Assembly (NCBI GenBank): GCA_964476625.1
Contig: CAYZBJ010000014.1
Span: 1-62,845 of the forward strand
Reading direction: 5' to 3'
Source of the DNA: JAMLIN01 sp964476625
Lineage (GTDB): Bacteria > Pseudomonadota > Gammaproteobacteria > Burkholderiales > Burkholderiaceae_E
Length of the DNA: 62,845 nt
In this document: positions 1 through 8,248 of the stretch, in pieces
Layout of the letters: the number at the start of each line of letters is the position of its first letter
Numbering within the stretch: position 1 is the stretch's first letter
Translations under genes and position numbers: made by a program
The notes under the pieces: generated by a model
Databases searched by the model: none
The model's input: the letters and a program-made list of their open reading frames with translations, nothing else
Told to the model about the DNA's origin: nothing

Positions 1-466
1 GGTAGTTGGGCTGCCAGCCCATCGTCCAGGGGAAGTTCTTCGGATCGTTCCACTTCGAGGCGCCGGTCGCCACGAACAGCTGCGGCACCTTCTTGCTGTT
101 CATGTACTTGTGGATCGCCGAGTTGGGCGGCGTGCCCAGCGGCTGGAACAGCAGGAGGACTTCATCCTGCTCGACCAGCTTGCGAGCCTGCTCGACCGTC
201 TTGGGCGGGCTGTAGCCGTCGTCGAGCGAGATGAAGTTGATCTTGCGGCCGTTGATGCCGCCCTGGTCGTTGATGTACTGGAAGTACGCGGCCTCGGCCT
301 TGCCGATGGTGCCGTAGGCCGACGCCGGACCGGAGTACGGCATGATGTTGCCGATCTTGATCTCGGTATCGGTCACGCCGGGGCCGTAGTCCTTGGCCTG
401 GACACCGGCAGCAAGCGCCACCAGTGCCGCCGCGGCGATCGCGGAACTCAGAAACTGCTTGCGCAT
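1..466 (-). CDS. livK: Branched-chain amino acid ABC transporter, periplasmic binding protein (N-terminal part)
   Basis: Periplasmic binding protein of a LivFGHM-type importer; it captures a branched-chain amino acid or a related small acid and delivers it to the LivH/LivM channel. The window edge cuts the gene after about 155 residues. The first 24 residues form a Sec signal peptide (MRKQFL, then an alanine-rich core ending in VQA). The mature part begins with the family pattern DTEIKIGNIMPYSGPASAYG and continues with GGINGRKINFISLDDGYSP, the conserved front of periplasmic-binding-protein family 6. The start ATG at 464-466 has a purine-rich GGAGAAGA upstream. It is the last gene of the leftward liv operon, 235 bp after livM, and is separated from it by a large hairpin, which may help set its level. 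The ligand cannot be read from this fragment. Confidence 0.9.
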   Translation of the reverse strand, partial: MRKQFLSSAIAAAALVALAAGVQAKDYGPGVTDTEIKIGNIMPYSGPASAYGTIGKAEAAYFQYINDQGGINGRKINFISLDDGYSPPKTVEQARKLVEQDEVLLLFQPLGTPPNSAIHKYMNSKKVPQLFVATGASKWNDPKNFPWTMGWQPNY

Positions 467-649
467 GACGTCTTCTCCTCTTCGGTGGAATACCCCGGCC
501 CGGCTCTGGCCGGGTTGCCGAGACTGCTGAACGATTCCGGACCGGATTGCGCCGACATGCTTCGCATGGCCTGCGGAAATCCGGTACTGCCAAATGGATC
601 CGACTGTCTCCGAGAGCTCTTCTTCTAGTGACTGGTTGCGCTGCTGTCT

Positions 650-688
650 GCCGGGCGCCGGCATCCACCGCGGATGCCGGCGCCCGGC
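650..688 (-). terminator. Perfect 17-bp hairpin between livM and the binding-protein gene
   Basis: Positions 650-666 and 672-688 are exact reverse complements around a 5-base loop (667-671). The stem is nearly all G and C and starts 14 bp past the livM stop codon. No U-run follows on either strand, so it is not a textbook intrinsic terminator. A stem of this kind inside a liv operon could partly stop transcription, or protect the end of the upstream mRNA, so that the binding protein and the membrane genes are made in different amounts. The structure is seen; its function is inferred. Confidence 0.6.
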
Positions 689-701
689 GTGATACGCCTG
701 C

Positions 702-1721
702 TCACTGCTGGCCGACGCGCCGCGTCTTCCACCGATGCGACAGCTTCTGCAGCAGGCCGGCAAAGCCGAACGGCATGACGTACATGAACACGATCAGGAA
801 GATCCCGTAGACCGCCCAGGGCGCGGATTTCGAGATCTGGTCGGCCACGTTGGGGATGAACTGGATGAACAGCGCCCCGAAGATCGCCCCGTGGATCGAT
901 GCCAGTCCGCCCACCACGCAGCCGACCAGGAAGGTGATCGACAGCAAGGCATTGAAGCTGTCGGGCGCCACGAAAGCCACCACGATCGCGCCGAGCGCCC
1001 CGGCCACCCCGGTGAACGCCGCCGACACGCCGAAAGCCATCGACTTGAAGACCGGCAGGTTGATGCCCATTGCCGCGGCCGCGGTGGGGTGGTCGCGGAT
1101 CGCGATCAGGGCGCGGCCGACCCGCCCCGTGAGCAGGTTGCGGGCAAACCAGAACATCAGCAGCATGACGAACAGGCAGATGAAGTACAGCCAGCGATCG
1201 TCGTTGAACTTCTGCCCGAACAGGCTGAAGGTGAACCAGGGCTCGGGCTTCATCAGCACGATCCCCTGCACGCCGCCCGTCCAGTCCTCGATCACCTTCC
1301 ATTTGAGCAACTGTGGCATCGCGACGGCCAGCGCGAAGGTGGCCAGGGCCAGGTAGTGGCCCTCGAGCCGCAGCGCCGGAAAGCCCATCAGGTAGCCGAC
1401 CCCGAAGCAGATCACGGCCGCGATGGGCAGGGTCAGCCAGTACGGCATGCTGCCGTGTTCCATCAGGATGGCGGCGGTGTACGCGCCGACCGCGTAGAAC
1501 GCGCCATGGCCGAGCGATATCTGGCCGTTGTAGCCGGTCAGGATGTTCAGCCCGAGAACCGCGATCGCGTAGACCCAGACCAGGGTGAACTGGAACACCA
1601 CGTAGTTCCTGACCAGGAAGGGCAGGAGCATGACCGCGAGCAGGCCGACGATCCAGCAGAGCAGCTGCGTGTTCGACAGGCCACGCGAGGCGTTCGGGGA
1701 ACCCATGAGGATCGTTCTCAT
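702..1721 (-). CDS. livM: Branched-chain amino acid ABC transporter permease LivM
   Basis: Second membrane subunit of the high-affinity branched-chain amino acid importer, pairing with LivH in the inner membrane. The protein has 339 residues, close to the family norm. It contains many hydrophobic helices and the LivM hallmarks NILTGYNGQISLGHGAFYAV near residue 60 and, near residue 200, the GRVGRALIAIRDHPTAAAAMG cytoplasmic loop that contacts the ATPase. The start ATG overlaps the livH stop as ATGA (1718-1721), which indicates translational coupling. A longer frame continues upstream of this start but only shadows livH. Downstream lies a strong hairpin and then the binding-protein gene. Confidence 0.95.
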   Translation of the reverse strand: MRTILMGSPNASRGLSNTQLLCWIVGLLAVMLLPFLVRNYVVFQFTLVWVYAIAVLGLNILTGYNGQISLGHGAFYAVGAYTAAILMEHGSMPYWLTLPIAAVICFGVGYLMGFPALRLEGHYLALATFALAVAMPQLLKWKVIEDWTGGVQGIVLMKPEPWFTFSLFGQKFNDDRWLYFICLFVMLLMFWFARNLLTGRVGRALIAIRDHPTAAAAMGINLPVFKSMAFGVSAAFTGVAGALGAIVVAFVAPDSFNALLSITFLVGCVVGGLASIHGAIFGALFIQFIPNVADQISKSAPWAVYGIFLIVFMYVMPFGFAGLLQKLSHRWKTRRVGQQ

Positions 1722-2590
1722 ACTCGTGTCACCACATGCTTGCCGAACAGGCCGGCCGGCTTGACGGTCAGGATCCCGACGATCAGGATCAGCGCGACGG
1801 TGAGCTTGAGCTCGGTGCCGATCACGTAGGCGCCGAGCAGGTTCTCGACCACGCCCACGATGAAGCCGCCGATCACCGCGCCCAGGGGATTGTCGATGCC
1901 GCCCAGCAGCGCAGCGGCAAAGCCGTAGAGCAGGATCCCGGCCATCATGTTCGGGTCGAGGAACACCACCGGCGCGATCATCATGCCCGCCACGGCGCCG
2001 ATGGCGGCGGCGAGCCCCCAGCCCAGCGCCAGCATCCAGGACACCCGGATGCCAACCAGTCGCGCCGAGTCGGGGTTCTGCGCCGCGGCGCGCATCGCGA
2101 GCCCCATCGGGGTGAAGCGGAAGAACCCGAAGAGAGCGAGCAGCATCAGGAGGGTGACGACCACCGAGCCGATGTTGTGGGCGGAGAAATAACTCGTCGC
2201 GTACCAGGCGTCGGTCGGGAACGGCGACGGGAAGGCCTTGACCGTGTGCTCCCAGATCCAGCCGGCGACCGCATTGAAGATCACCAGCAGGCCGATGAAG
2301 ACGATCACGTTGGTCAGGATCGGTGCCCGCTCCACCGGCCGCAGGATCACCCGCTGGATCAGCATGCCGGCGCAGAAGGAGATCACGATCGCCAGCAGGA
2401 AGGCGGTCCAGTAGGACAGCCCGTACTGGATCAGCTGCCACCCGACGTAGGTGCTGAACATCGCCATCTCGCCCTGGGCGAAATTGATCAGGTGAGTCGA
2501 CTGGTAGATCATCACCAGCGACAGGGCGAGCGCAGCGTAGATGCCGCCGGTAGCGATACCGGCGACCAGCTGCTGAATGAATGCCTCCAT
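1718..2590 (-). CDS. livH: Branched-chain amino acid ABC transporter permease LivH
   Basis: Inner-membrane permease partner of LivM. The product has 290 residues with about eight hydrophobic segments. It shows the LivH signature LVMIYQSTHLINFAQGEMAM near residue 25-45 and the coupling-loop sequence AMRAAAQNPDSARLVGIRVS. I place the start at the ATG at 2588-2590 because GGGAG lies 5 bases upstream. A TTG 12 bases earlier is in frame but would put the Shine-Dalgarno inside the gene. It follows livF by 36 bp and overlaps livM by 4 bp. Confidence 0.94.
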   Translation of the reverse strand: MEAFIQQLVAGIATGGIYAALALSLVMIYQSTHLINFAQGEMAMFSTYVGWQLIQYGLSYWTAFLLAIVISFCAGMLIQRVILRPVERAPILTNVIVFIGLLVIFNAVAGWIWEHTVKAFPSPFPTDAWYATSYFSAHNIGSVVVTLLMLLALFGFFRFTPMGLAMRAAAQNPDSARLVGIRVSWMLALGWGLAAAIGAVAGMMIAPVVFLDPNMMAGILLYGFAAALLGGIDNPLGAVIGGFIVGVVENLLGAYVIGTELKLTVALILIVGILTVKPAGLFGKHVVTRV

Positions 2591-2626
2591 GAGTACTCCC
2601 AATGCCCTGGCGTTTCCGAGCCCGGC

Positions 2627-3340
2627 TCAGAAACCGAGATACGCCTTGCGTACCGTCTCGTCGTTCTTGATCTGCTCGCTCGTGCCCGACACCACCACCC
2701 TGCCGGTCTCGAGCAGGTAGGCGTTGTCGGCAAGATCGAGGGCGAGCGACGCGTTCTGCTCGACCAGCAGCATGCTGACCTTGTCCTCGGTGTTGATGCG
2801 TCGCATGATCTCGAAGATCTCGGCAACGATCAGGGGCGCCAGGCCGAAGGACGGCTCGTCGAGCAGCAGCAGGCGCGGACGCAGCATCAGGGCGCGGCTG
2901 ATCGCGAGCATCTGCTGCTCGCCACCCGACAGGGTGCCGGCCTGCTGGTTGCGACGCTCGCGCAGGCGCGGGAAGCGGTCGTACATGCGATCGATGTCCT
3001 CGGCGACCGACCTCTTGTCGCGACGGACATATGCGCCCAGGCGCAGGTTCTCCTCGACCGTCACTTCCTTGAAGGTGCCGCGCCCGTCGGGCACGTGGGC
3101 CACCCCCAGGCGCACGACGTCTTCGGTCGCCATGCCGACGAGTTCCTTGCCGTCGAAGCGGATCGAGCCGCTCGTCCTGCAAACCTGGCACAAGGCGCGC
3201 AGGGTGGTGGTCTTGCCGGCGCCGTTGGCCCCGAGGATCGCGGTGATGCCGCCTTCCTCCAGGCCGAAGCCGATGTCGAACAGGACCTTGGTCGCGCCGT
3301 AGGCGGCGTCGAGCTTGCTGACTTCGAGCAGGCGACTCAT
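2627..3340 (-). CDS. livF: Branched-chain amino acid ABC transporter ATPase LivF
   Basis: One of the two ATPases that power the Liv importer on the cytoplasmic side. It has 237 residues, the normal length. Visible motifs are Walker A GANGAGKTT near residue 38, the ABC signature LSGGEQQMLAISRALM near residue 137, and Walker B LLLLDEPSFGLAP. The start ATG overlaps the livG stop by 4 bases (3337-3340), so the two ATPases are probably made in equal amounts. The operon order G-F-H-M-K differs from the E. coli livKHMGF order but is common in betaproteobacteria. Confidence 0.95.
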   Translation of the reverse strand: MSRLLEVSKLDAAYGATKVLFDIGFGLEEGGITAILGANGAGKTTTLRALCQVCRTSGSIRFDGKELVGMATEDVVRLGVAHVPDGRGTFKEVTVEENLRLGAYVRRDKRSVAEDIDRMYDRFPRLRERRNQQAGTLSGGEQQMLAISRALMLRPRLLLLDEPSFGLAPLIVAEIFEIMRRINTEDKVSMLLVEQNASLALDLADNAYLLETGRVVVSGTSEQIKNDETVRKAYLGF

Positions 3341-4125
3341 GACGCCTCCGCCGCGGCCGGGGCGCCGAGATACGCCGCGATGACATCCGGGTGCGCCTGG
3401 ATGTGCGCCGGCGTGCCTTCGGCGATCTTGGCGCCGAAGTTGAGCACGACGATATGGTCGGAGACTTCCATCACCAGGCTCATGTGGTGCTCGACCAGCA
3501 ACACCGTGATGCCGAACCGGTCGGTCACCATCCGGATCATGTCGGCCAGGCCGGCGAGTTCCTCGTGGTTGAGGCCGGCGGCCGGCTCGTCGAGCAGCAG
3601 CAGCTTCGGGTCGGCGGCAAGCGCGCGGGCGAACTCGACCCGCTTCTGGATACCGAAGGGCAGCGCGCCGACCGGATGGCTGGCGTAGCGCTCGAGTTCG
3701 AAGGCGGCGATCAGTTCGTCTGCGCGCTGGGTCAGGCGGGCTTCTTCGGAGCGCACCGAGACCAGGTTCAGGAAGCTGCCGACGAAGCCGGCGCTCGAGC
3801 GACAATGCGCGCCGACCATGATGTTCTGGCGCACCGTCATGGTGCCGAACATCGCCAGGTTCTGGAAGGTGCGGCCGATCCCGAGGCCGGCCATCCGATG
3901 CACCGGAACATTGGTGATCGACTGGCCTTCGAACAGGATGTCGCCCGACTCGTAGGTGTACAGGCGCGACAGGCAGTTGAAGAGCGTCGTCTTGCCGGCG
4001 CCGTTGGGCCCGATCAGGCCGCATACCCCGCCCTGGGTGACGTCGAATCCGACTGCGTCGAGTGCGGTGATGCCGCCGAAGCGCACCGTGACTCCCCGCA
4101 CGCTGAGAAGCGTCTCGCTACTCAC
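3337..4125 (-). CDS. livG: Branched-chain amino acid ABC transporter ATPase LivG
   Basis: First gene of the leftward liv operon and partner of LivF. The protein is 262 residues with Walker A GPNGAGKTT, the long LivG-specific insert after it, an ABC signature LPFGIQKRVEFARAL and Walker B LLLLDEPAAGLN. The signature has PFGIQ in place of the usual SGGQ, a form seen in several LivG proteins. I chose the GTG at 4123-4125 because AGGAGA lies upstream and the reading ETLLSVRGVTVRFGG that follows matches the usual LivG beginning. No ATG fits in this frame nearby. A candidate promoter lies about 190 bp upstream. Confidence 0.92.
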   Translation of the reverse strand: MSSETLLSVRGVTVRFGGITALDAVGFDVTQGGVCGLIGPNGAGKTTLFNCLSRLYTYESGDILFEGQSITNVPVHRMAGLGIGRTFQNLAMFGTMTVRQNIMVGAHCRSSAGFVGSFLNLVSVRSEEARLTQRADELIAAFELERYASHPVGALPFGIQKRVEFARALAADPKLLLLDEPAAGLNHEELAGLADMIRMVTDRFGITVLLVEHHMSLVMEVSDHIVVLNFGAKIAEGTPAHIQAHPDVIAAYLGAPAAAEAS

Positions 4126-4308
4126 TCCGTGGTGTCTCCTTCTATTGGCCCGGCGGGCACGCCCACGATGTACGGACCAGCTTGCGAGCCAACAAGATGC
4201 CCGGTCCACTCAGCGAATCATCGCTCGCGGGCCAGCTCGAAAATCGGACCGTGGGTATCTGTCTCGAAGATTCTATTGTGCTGCCGAGCCTTCGCAGCCG
4301 TGGGGCAG

Positions 4309-4337
4309 TTTATATTCATCGGCGTCCCAATGCACAA
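4309..4337 (-). promoter_or_regulatory. Candidate sigma-70 promoter of the liv operon
   Basis: Read on the minus strand, TTGTGC (4337-4332) and TATAAA (4314-4309) are separated by 17 bases. The -10 element matches the consensus at 5 of 6 positions, the -35 at 3 of 6. It lies in the 312-bp divergent space (4126-4437) between livG and the old yellow enzyme gene, which is clearly AT-richer than its surroundings around 4260-4350. I see no RNA gene in this space. The promoter is inferred from sequence only. Confidence 0.4.
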
Positions 4338-4437
4338 TCGAGAAACTACTTAGGATTGTGTCCCTCCTCCGACCGGTCGCGAATCACTGGACGGTTTCGG
4401 CGCAAGCCGGCCGGGCCAGTGCAAAAAGGATTCATGC

Positions 4438-5565
4438 ATGAGCAACAGCAGCAACGGGACGCAACCCGTCACCACCCGTCTCTTCGAGCCGGTCGAGATC
4501 GCCGGGCTCGCGCTCGCCAACCGGGTGGTGATGGCCCCGATGACGCGCTCGTTTTCGCCCGGCGGCGTGCCGGGCCCCGATGTCGCCGCCTACTACCGGC
4601 GCCGCGCCGAACAGGATGTCGGCCTGATCATCACCGAAGGCACCGTGGTCGAGCGGCCGTCGGCCAGCAATGACCCGGGCGTACCGTACTTCCATGGCGA
4701 GGCCGCGCTCGCCGGCTGGGCGCAGGTGGTCGAATCGGTGCATGCCGTGGGCGGCCGGATCTGGCCGCAGCTCTGGCATGTCGGCGCATTGCGCAGCGGC
4801 TCGGGCACCTGGCGGCCGCCGCAGCCCTTCGAGAGCCCCTCGGGGGTCTCGCGGCCCGGACGGGAATCGGGCATCGCCATGACCGAGGCCGATATCGAGG
4901 CGACGATCGCCGCCTTCGGCCGCGCCGCCGCCGATGCGCAGCGACTCGGCTTCGACGGCGTCGAACTGCACGGCGCGCACGGCTACCTGATCGACCAGTT
5001 CTTCTGGGACGGTACCAACCAGCGCACCGACCGCTTCGGCGGCACGACCCTCGCCGACCGCACCCGCTTCGCCTGCGAAGCGATCCGCGCGGTACGCGCC
5101 GCCACCGGGCCCGGCTTTCCCATCTGCATCCGGCTGTCGCAGTGGAAGCAGCAGGACTTCCCCGCCCGGCTGGCCGGCACGCCCGGGGAAATGGCGCAAT
5201 GGCTCGAACCGCTGGTCGATGCCGGCGTCGATGTTCTCCACTGTTCGACACGCAGGTTCTGGGAACCCGAATTCGAGGGCTCGGAGCTGAACTTCGCCGG
5301 CTGGGCGAAGAAGCTGACCGGCCTGCCGACGATCACCGTCGGCTCGGTCGGCCTGACGGGCGAGTTCGTCGCCTCGTTCGGCGGCGAGAAATCCGAGCCG
5401 GCCTCGCTCGACGAACTGCTGCGCCGCCTCGATCGCGAGGAGTTCGACCTGGTCGCCGTCGGGCGCGCCCTGATCGCCAATCCCGACTGGGCGCGCAAGG
5501 TACGCGAAGGCCGCTTCGCCGAACTCGACGCCTACGACCGGGGCGTGCTCGCCGAACTGGCCTAG
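4438..5565 (+). CDS. NADH:flavin oxidoreductase, old yellow enzyme family
   Basis: FMN-dependent ene-reductase likely to reduce activated C=C bonds or nitro groups with NAD(P)H in the cytoplasm. It has 375 residues, the usual length for the NemA/OYE class. The TIM-barrel start LFEPVEIAGLALANRVVMAPMTR is near residue 15, the active-site region FDGVELHGAHGYLIDQFF is at 172-189, and the C-terminal phosphate-binding turn VAVGRALIANPDW is near 340. The start ATG has AAGGA upstream. It is transcribed away from the liv operon and has no obvious operon partner. A second, different OYE (YqjM type) lies at 36990-38150, so the genome has at least two classes. The natural substrate is unknown. Confidence 0.9.
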   Translation: MSNSSNGTQPVTTRLFEPVEIAGLALANRVVMAPMTRSFSPGGVPGPDVAAYYRRRAEQDVGLIITEGTVVERPSASNDPGVPYFHGEAALAGWAQVVESVHAVGGRIWPQLWHVGALRSGSGTWRPPQPFESPSGVSRPGRESGIAMTEADIEATIAAFGRAAADAQRLGFDGVELHGAHGYLIDQFFWDGTNQRTDRFGGTTLADRTRFACEAIRAVRAATGPGFPICIRLSQWKQQDFPARLAGTPGEMAQWLEPLVDAGVDVLHCSTRRFWEPEFEGSELNFAGWAKKLTGLPTITVGSVGLTGEFVASFGGEKSEPASLDELLRRLDREEFDLVAVGRALIANPDWARKVREGRFAELDAYDRGVLAELA

Positions 5566-5656
5566 GAACCCGGGAGCGAGCCATCCGCGCCCGCTGGGCA
5601 CCCCGGGGCGGGTGCGGGCGGGCGCATCCGGCCAGCCACAAGCCCTGCCGGGCGGC

Positions 5657-5662
5657 TAGAAT
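5657..5662 (+). promoter_or_regulatory. -10 element TAGAAT directly before a start codon (possible leaderless mRNA)
   Basis: TAGAAT matches the sigma-70 -10 consensus at 5 of 6 positions and ends only 6 bases before the ATG at 5669. A transcript begun about 7 bases after the -10 would start at or next to the ATG, so the message would have no leader. No good -35 is visible and no Shine-Dalgarno stands before the ATG, which fits that idea. The same CTAGAAT core recurs at 39807 (+) and 39140 (-). Confidence 0.35.
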
Positions 5663-5668
5663 CGCCCC

Positions 5669-6055
5669 ATGATCGGACCCACCCGCTTGCGCGCCATCAG
5701 GCTGCTCGCCGTTGCCCTGGCGGCGCTGCTCGTGGCGGCGCTGGTCGCCACCGCGGCCGGCTCGATCTCGCTGCGCACCGCCTCGGCCGAACTGCGGGCG
5801 CTGCAGATGGCCGCCGGCGTGTTGTGCGCGCCGGCGGAAACCGGTGTACCTGGCCATCCGGCCGGCCATCGCCACCTCGGGGATTGCTGCTGTCCCGCCG
5901 TCGGCCATGCCGACGCCCTGCCCCCGCCGGCGGTGCCGGCGAAGCCGACCGCGCCAGCGGCCCTCGCCCGCGGCGTCGCCACCGCCACGGCCGCGCCCGG
6001 CCATCCGGCCGGCAGGGAATTCGTCGAGGCCCGCGGGCCCCCTTCGCTCGCCTGA
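5669..6055 (+). CDS. Small secreted or membrane-anchored Cys/His protein, possibly DUF2946-like
   Basis: A 128-residue protein. Residues 8-32 form a hydrophobic export segment (RAIRLLAVALAALLVAALVA). The middle has Cys and His in a tight group: C at about 51, then HPAGHRHLGDCCC and a further His, after which comes a proline/alanine-rich tail. Short proteins of this make-up, often labelled DUF2946, are frequent neighbours of PCuAC-type copper chaperones, and here the next gene downstream is one. A role in periplasmic copper handling is therefore an inference from layout and the metal-binding residues, not from a clear family match. The reading frame itself is supported by GC-rich third positions and by the candidate promoter directly before it. 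Confidence 0.6.
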   Translation: MIGPTRLRAIRLLAVALAALLVAALVATAAGSISLRTASAELRALQMAAGVLCAPAETGVPGHPAGHRHLGDCCCPAVGHADALPPPAVPAKPTAPAALARGVATATAAPGHPAGREFVEARGPPSLA

Positions 6056-6142
6056 GTGACGCACCGGCGGACATGCCGCCGGCCGATCCATCGCAACGCC
6101 CGCATTCGCTGGCGGGCGACTCGACATCCAGACGAGAAATCC

Positions 6143-6667
6143 ATGCAGACCACGATCATTTCGTCCGCGCCGTCGGCGCGCATTGTCCTTTCCACCTTCA
6201 CCGCCGTGTTCCTGTCGCTGGCCGGGGCCGCCGCGCATGCCGAAGTCGCGGTCGCCGACGCCTGGGCGCGTGCGACCGTGCCCCAGCAGAAGGCGAGCGG
6301 CGCGTTCATGACCCTGACCGCCAGCGAGGACACCCGGCTCGTCGCGGTCGGGTCGCCCGCCGCCGGTGTCGCCGAGATCCATGAAATGAAGATGGAAGGT
6401 AACGTCATGAAGATGCGCCCGATCGAGGCGCTCGACCTGCCCGCCGGCAAGGCGGTCGAACTGCGCCCGGGCGGCTACCACCTGATGCTGATGCAGCTGC
6501 CGAAACCGCTGGAAGCCGGCACCGCGATTCCGGTCTCGCTCACCTTCGAGGATGCCAGCGGCAAGCGCAGCTCGGTCGACATCCAGGTGCCGGTCAAGCC
6601 GCTCGCGACGCCGGCCCATGGCGACGCCATGCAGGGCCACGGGCACGGCCACCAGCACGGCAAGTAG
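6143..6667 (+). CDS. Periplasmic copper chaperone, PCuAC family
   Basis: A 174-residue exported protein of the PCuAC (DUF461) family, which carries Cu(I) in the periplasm and helps load the CuA centre of cytochrome oxidase. Residues 1-32 are a signal peptide ending AAHA. The Cu-binding set is visible: HEMKMEGNVMKM (first His and Met), then about 20 residues on, HLMLM, which matches the family's H(M)X10MX21HXM pattern. The C-terminus ends in a His-rich tail (HGDAMQGHGHGHQHGK), an extra metal-binding extension seen in some members. ATG at 6143 has GAGAAA upstream. It lies 87 bp after the Cys/His protein, probably in one transcript. No SCO or oxidase gene is nearby in this window. Confidence 0.9.
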   Translation: MQTTIISSAPSARIVLSTFTAVFLSLAGAAAHAEVAVADAWARATVPQQKASGAFMTLTASEDTRLVAVGSPAAGVAEIHEMKMEGNVMKMRPIEALDLPAGKAVELRPGGYHLMLMQLPKPLEAGTAIPVSLTFEDASGKRSSVDIQVPVKPLATPAHGDAMQGHGHGHQHGK

Positions 6668-6732
6668 GGCATCGGCACCGCGCGTTCGCGGCGGGCGTCG
6701 GCTCCCTGGGAGCCGGCCCCGGCGCGCAATGC

Positions 6733-7989
6733 CTAGAGCCGCTCGGGCATCGTGAAGTACGCGCTCGAGCGGCCCGGATTCGCGCGCGCCCGATCGAGCT
6801 CGATCCGGGCGACGGTGCGCAGGTGCACCTCGTCGGGCCCGTCGAGCAGGCGCAGCGCCCGGCCCCAGCGGAAGAATTCGGCGAGCGGCGTGTCGGGCGT
6901 CAGGCCCATCGCCCCGAAGAGCTGGATCGCCCGGTCGAGCACCCGGGTCTGCAGGCGGGCCGCCACGACCTTGATGCCGGCCACGTCGGCGCGCGCGCCC
7001 TTGTTGCCTTCGGTGTCGAGCATCCAGGCCGCGCGCAGCACCAGCAGCCGCGCCTGGTCGATCTCGAGCCGCGACTCGGCGATCCACTGCTGGACGTTCG
7101 CATAGCCGTGCAGGTAATGGCCAAAGGCGCGTCGCTCGAGCGCCCGGTCGCACATCAGCTCGAGCGCGACCTCGCACTGGCCGATCGTGCGCATGCAGTG
7201 GTGGATGCGGCCCGGCCCGAGGCGCGCCTGCGCCATCGCGAAGCCCTGCCCCTCGGCGCCGAGCAGATGGTCGGCCGGCACCCGCACCTCGCGGAACACC
7301 AACTCGCAGTGTCCCTCGGGCGCGACGTGGCTGAGCACCGGGATATTGCGCGCGACCGACAGGCCCGGCGTATCCATCGGCACGATGATCATGCTGTGGC
7401 GCGAATGCCGCGGCGCATTCTCGTCGGGATCGGAGACGGCCAGCACGATCACGAAGCGGCAATCGGGATGGGCCGCTCCGGTGATGAACCATTTGCGGCC
7501 ATCGACCACATAGTCGCTGCCGTCGCGGCGGATCGTGGTGCGGATGTTGGTCGCATCCGACGAGGCAACGTCGGGCTCGCTCATCGCGAAGGCGGAACGA
7601 ATCTCGCCCTCGAGCAAGGGCCTCAGCCAGCGCTGGTACTGCGCGGGGCTGGCGAACAGCTTGAGGAGCTCCATGTTGCCGGTGTCGGGCGCGCTGCAAT
7701 TGAAGACCTCGGCCGACCAGGGCACCCGCCCCATCAGCTCCGCGAGCGGCGCGTACTCGACGTGCGACAGGCCGATGCCCGGTTCGTCTTCGTCGAGACT
7801 CGGCAGGAAGAAGTTCCAGAGGTCCTCGGACCTGGCATAGGCCTTGAGGTCGGCGAGAAAGGCCGGCGGATAGTCGCCGGCGGCAACGGCGCGATGCCAG
7901 TCGGGATTGACCGGGAGTACCCAGCGGTCGATCAGGTCGGCGACCCGGCGTTGCAACTCGAGCGAACGCGCCGAGTGAGTGAAGTCCAT
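6733..7989 (-). CDS. Acyl-CoA dehydrogenase family protein
   Basis: FAD-dependent dehydrogenase that would introduce a double bond into an acyl-CoA. It has 418 residues. Family marks include FAMSEPDVASSDATNIRTTI near residue 140, YVVDGRKWFITGAAHPDCRF after it, and LGAEGQGFAMAQARLGPGRIHHCMRTIGQCE near residue 230. The C-terminal IQLFGAMGLTPDTPLAEFFRWGRALRLLDGPDEVHLRTVARIEL is the usual tail that contacts FAD. The start ATG at 7989 has GGAGG 7 bases upstream. An in-frame ATG 56 bases earlier lacks one. Its closest relatives are likely the large, branched-chain or APH-linked acyl-CoA dehydrogenases. It is convergent with the PCuAC gene and divergent from the DGPF gene. Confidence 0.92.
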   Translation of the reverse strand: MDFTHSARSLELQRRVADLIDRWVLPVNPDWHRAVAAGDYPPAFLADLKAYARSEDLWNFFLPSLDEDEPGIGLSHVEYAPLAELMGRVPWSAEVFNCSAPDTGNMELLKLFASPAQYQRWLRPLLEGEIRSAFAMSEPDVASSDATNIRTTIRRDGSDYVVDGRKWFITGAAHPDCRFVIVLAVSDPDENAPRHSRHSMIIVPMDTPGLSVARNIPVLSHVAPEGHCELVFREVRVPADHLLGAEGQGFAMAQARLGPGRIHHCMRTIGQCEVALELMCDRALERRAFGHYLHGYANVQQWIAESRLEIDQARLLVLRAAWMLDTEGNKGARADVAGIKVVAARLQTRVLDRAIQLFGAMGLTPDTPLAEFFRWGRALRLLDGPDEVHLRTVARIELDRARANPGRSSAYFTMPERL

Positions 7990-8248
7990 GTCCTGCCCTC
8001 CATGCCCCGATCTTCCGGTCTCATGCCCCTTGACGGCTTGATCCATCACAAGGAGACGGCGCCCGCCCCCGGGCCGCGGTATCCATCCCGACCGCCTCGT
8101 TGCGGCCGTTCCGGAATCGCCCTAGGATGACGGACTCCCTCGGCGGGGGCCGATCATCGGCGATCCCGTGCATGACAAACCCGAAGCTGGCCAGCGTGGC
8201 CGGCAAACGCGGTCCGGCCGGCGGTGCAGCCGGGCCGGGAGCTTCACG

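Noticed and set aside
702..3386. An 894-codon open reading on the minus strand covering livM and the livH/livF region
   Set aside because: Only its end (702-1721) codes for LivM. The rest runs over livH and livF in another frame; those genes have the clear family motifs.
1736..3688. A 650-codon plus-strand open reading opposite the liv genes
   Set aside because: It is the complement of livH, livF and livG in GC-rich DNA, with a His/Asp/Gln-rich composition and no family pattern.
5333..7699. A 788-codon minus-strand open reading
   Set aside because: It runs over the real acyl-CoA dehydrogenase, PCuAC and OYE genes in the wrong frame; Arg/Pro-rich, no known domain.
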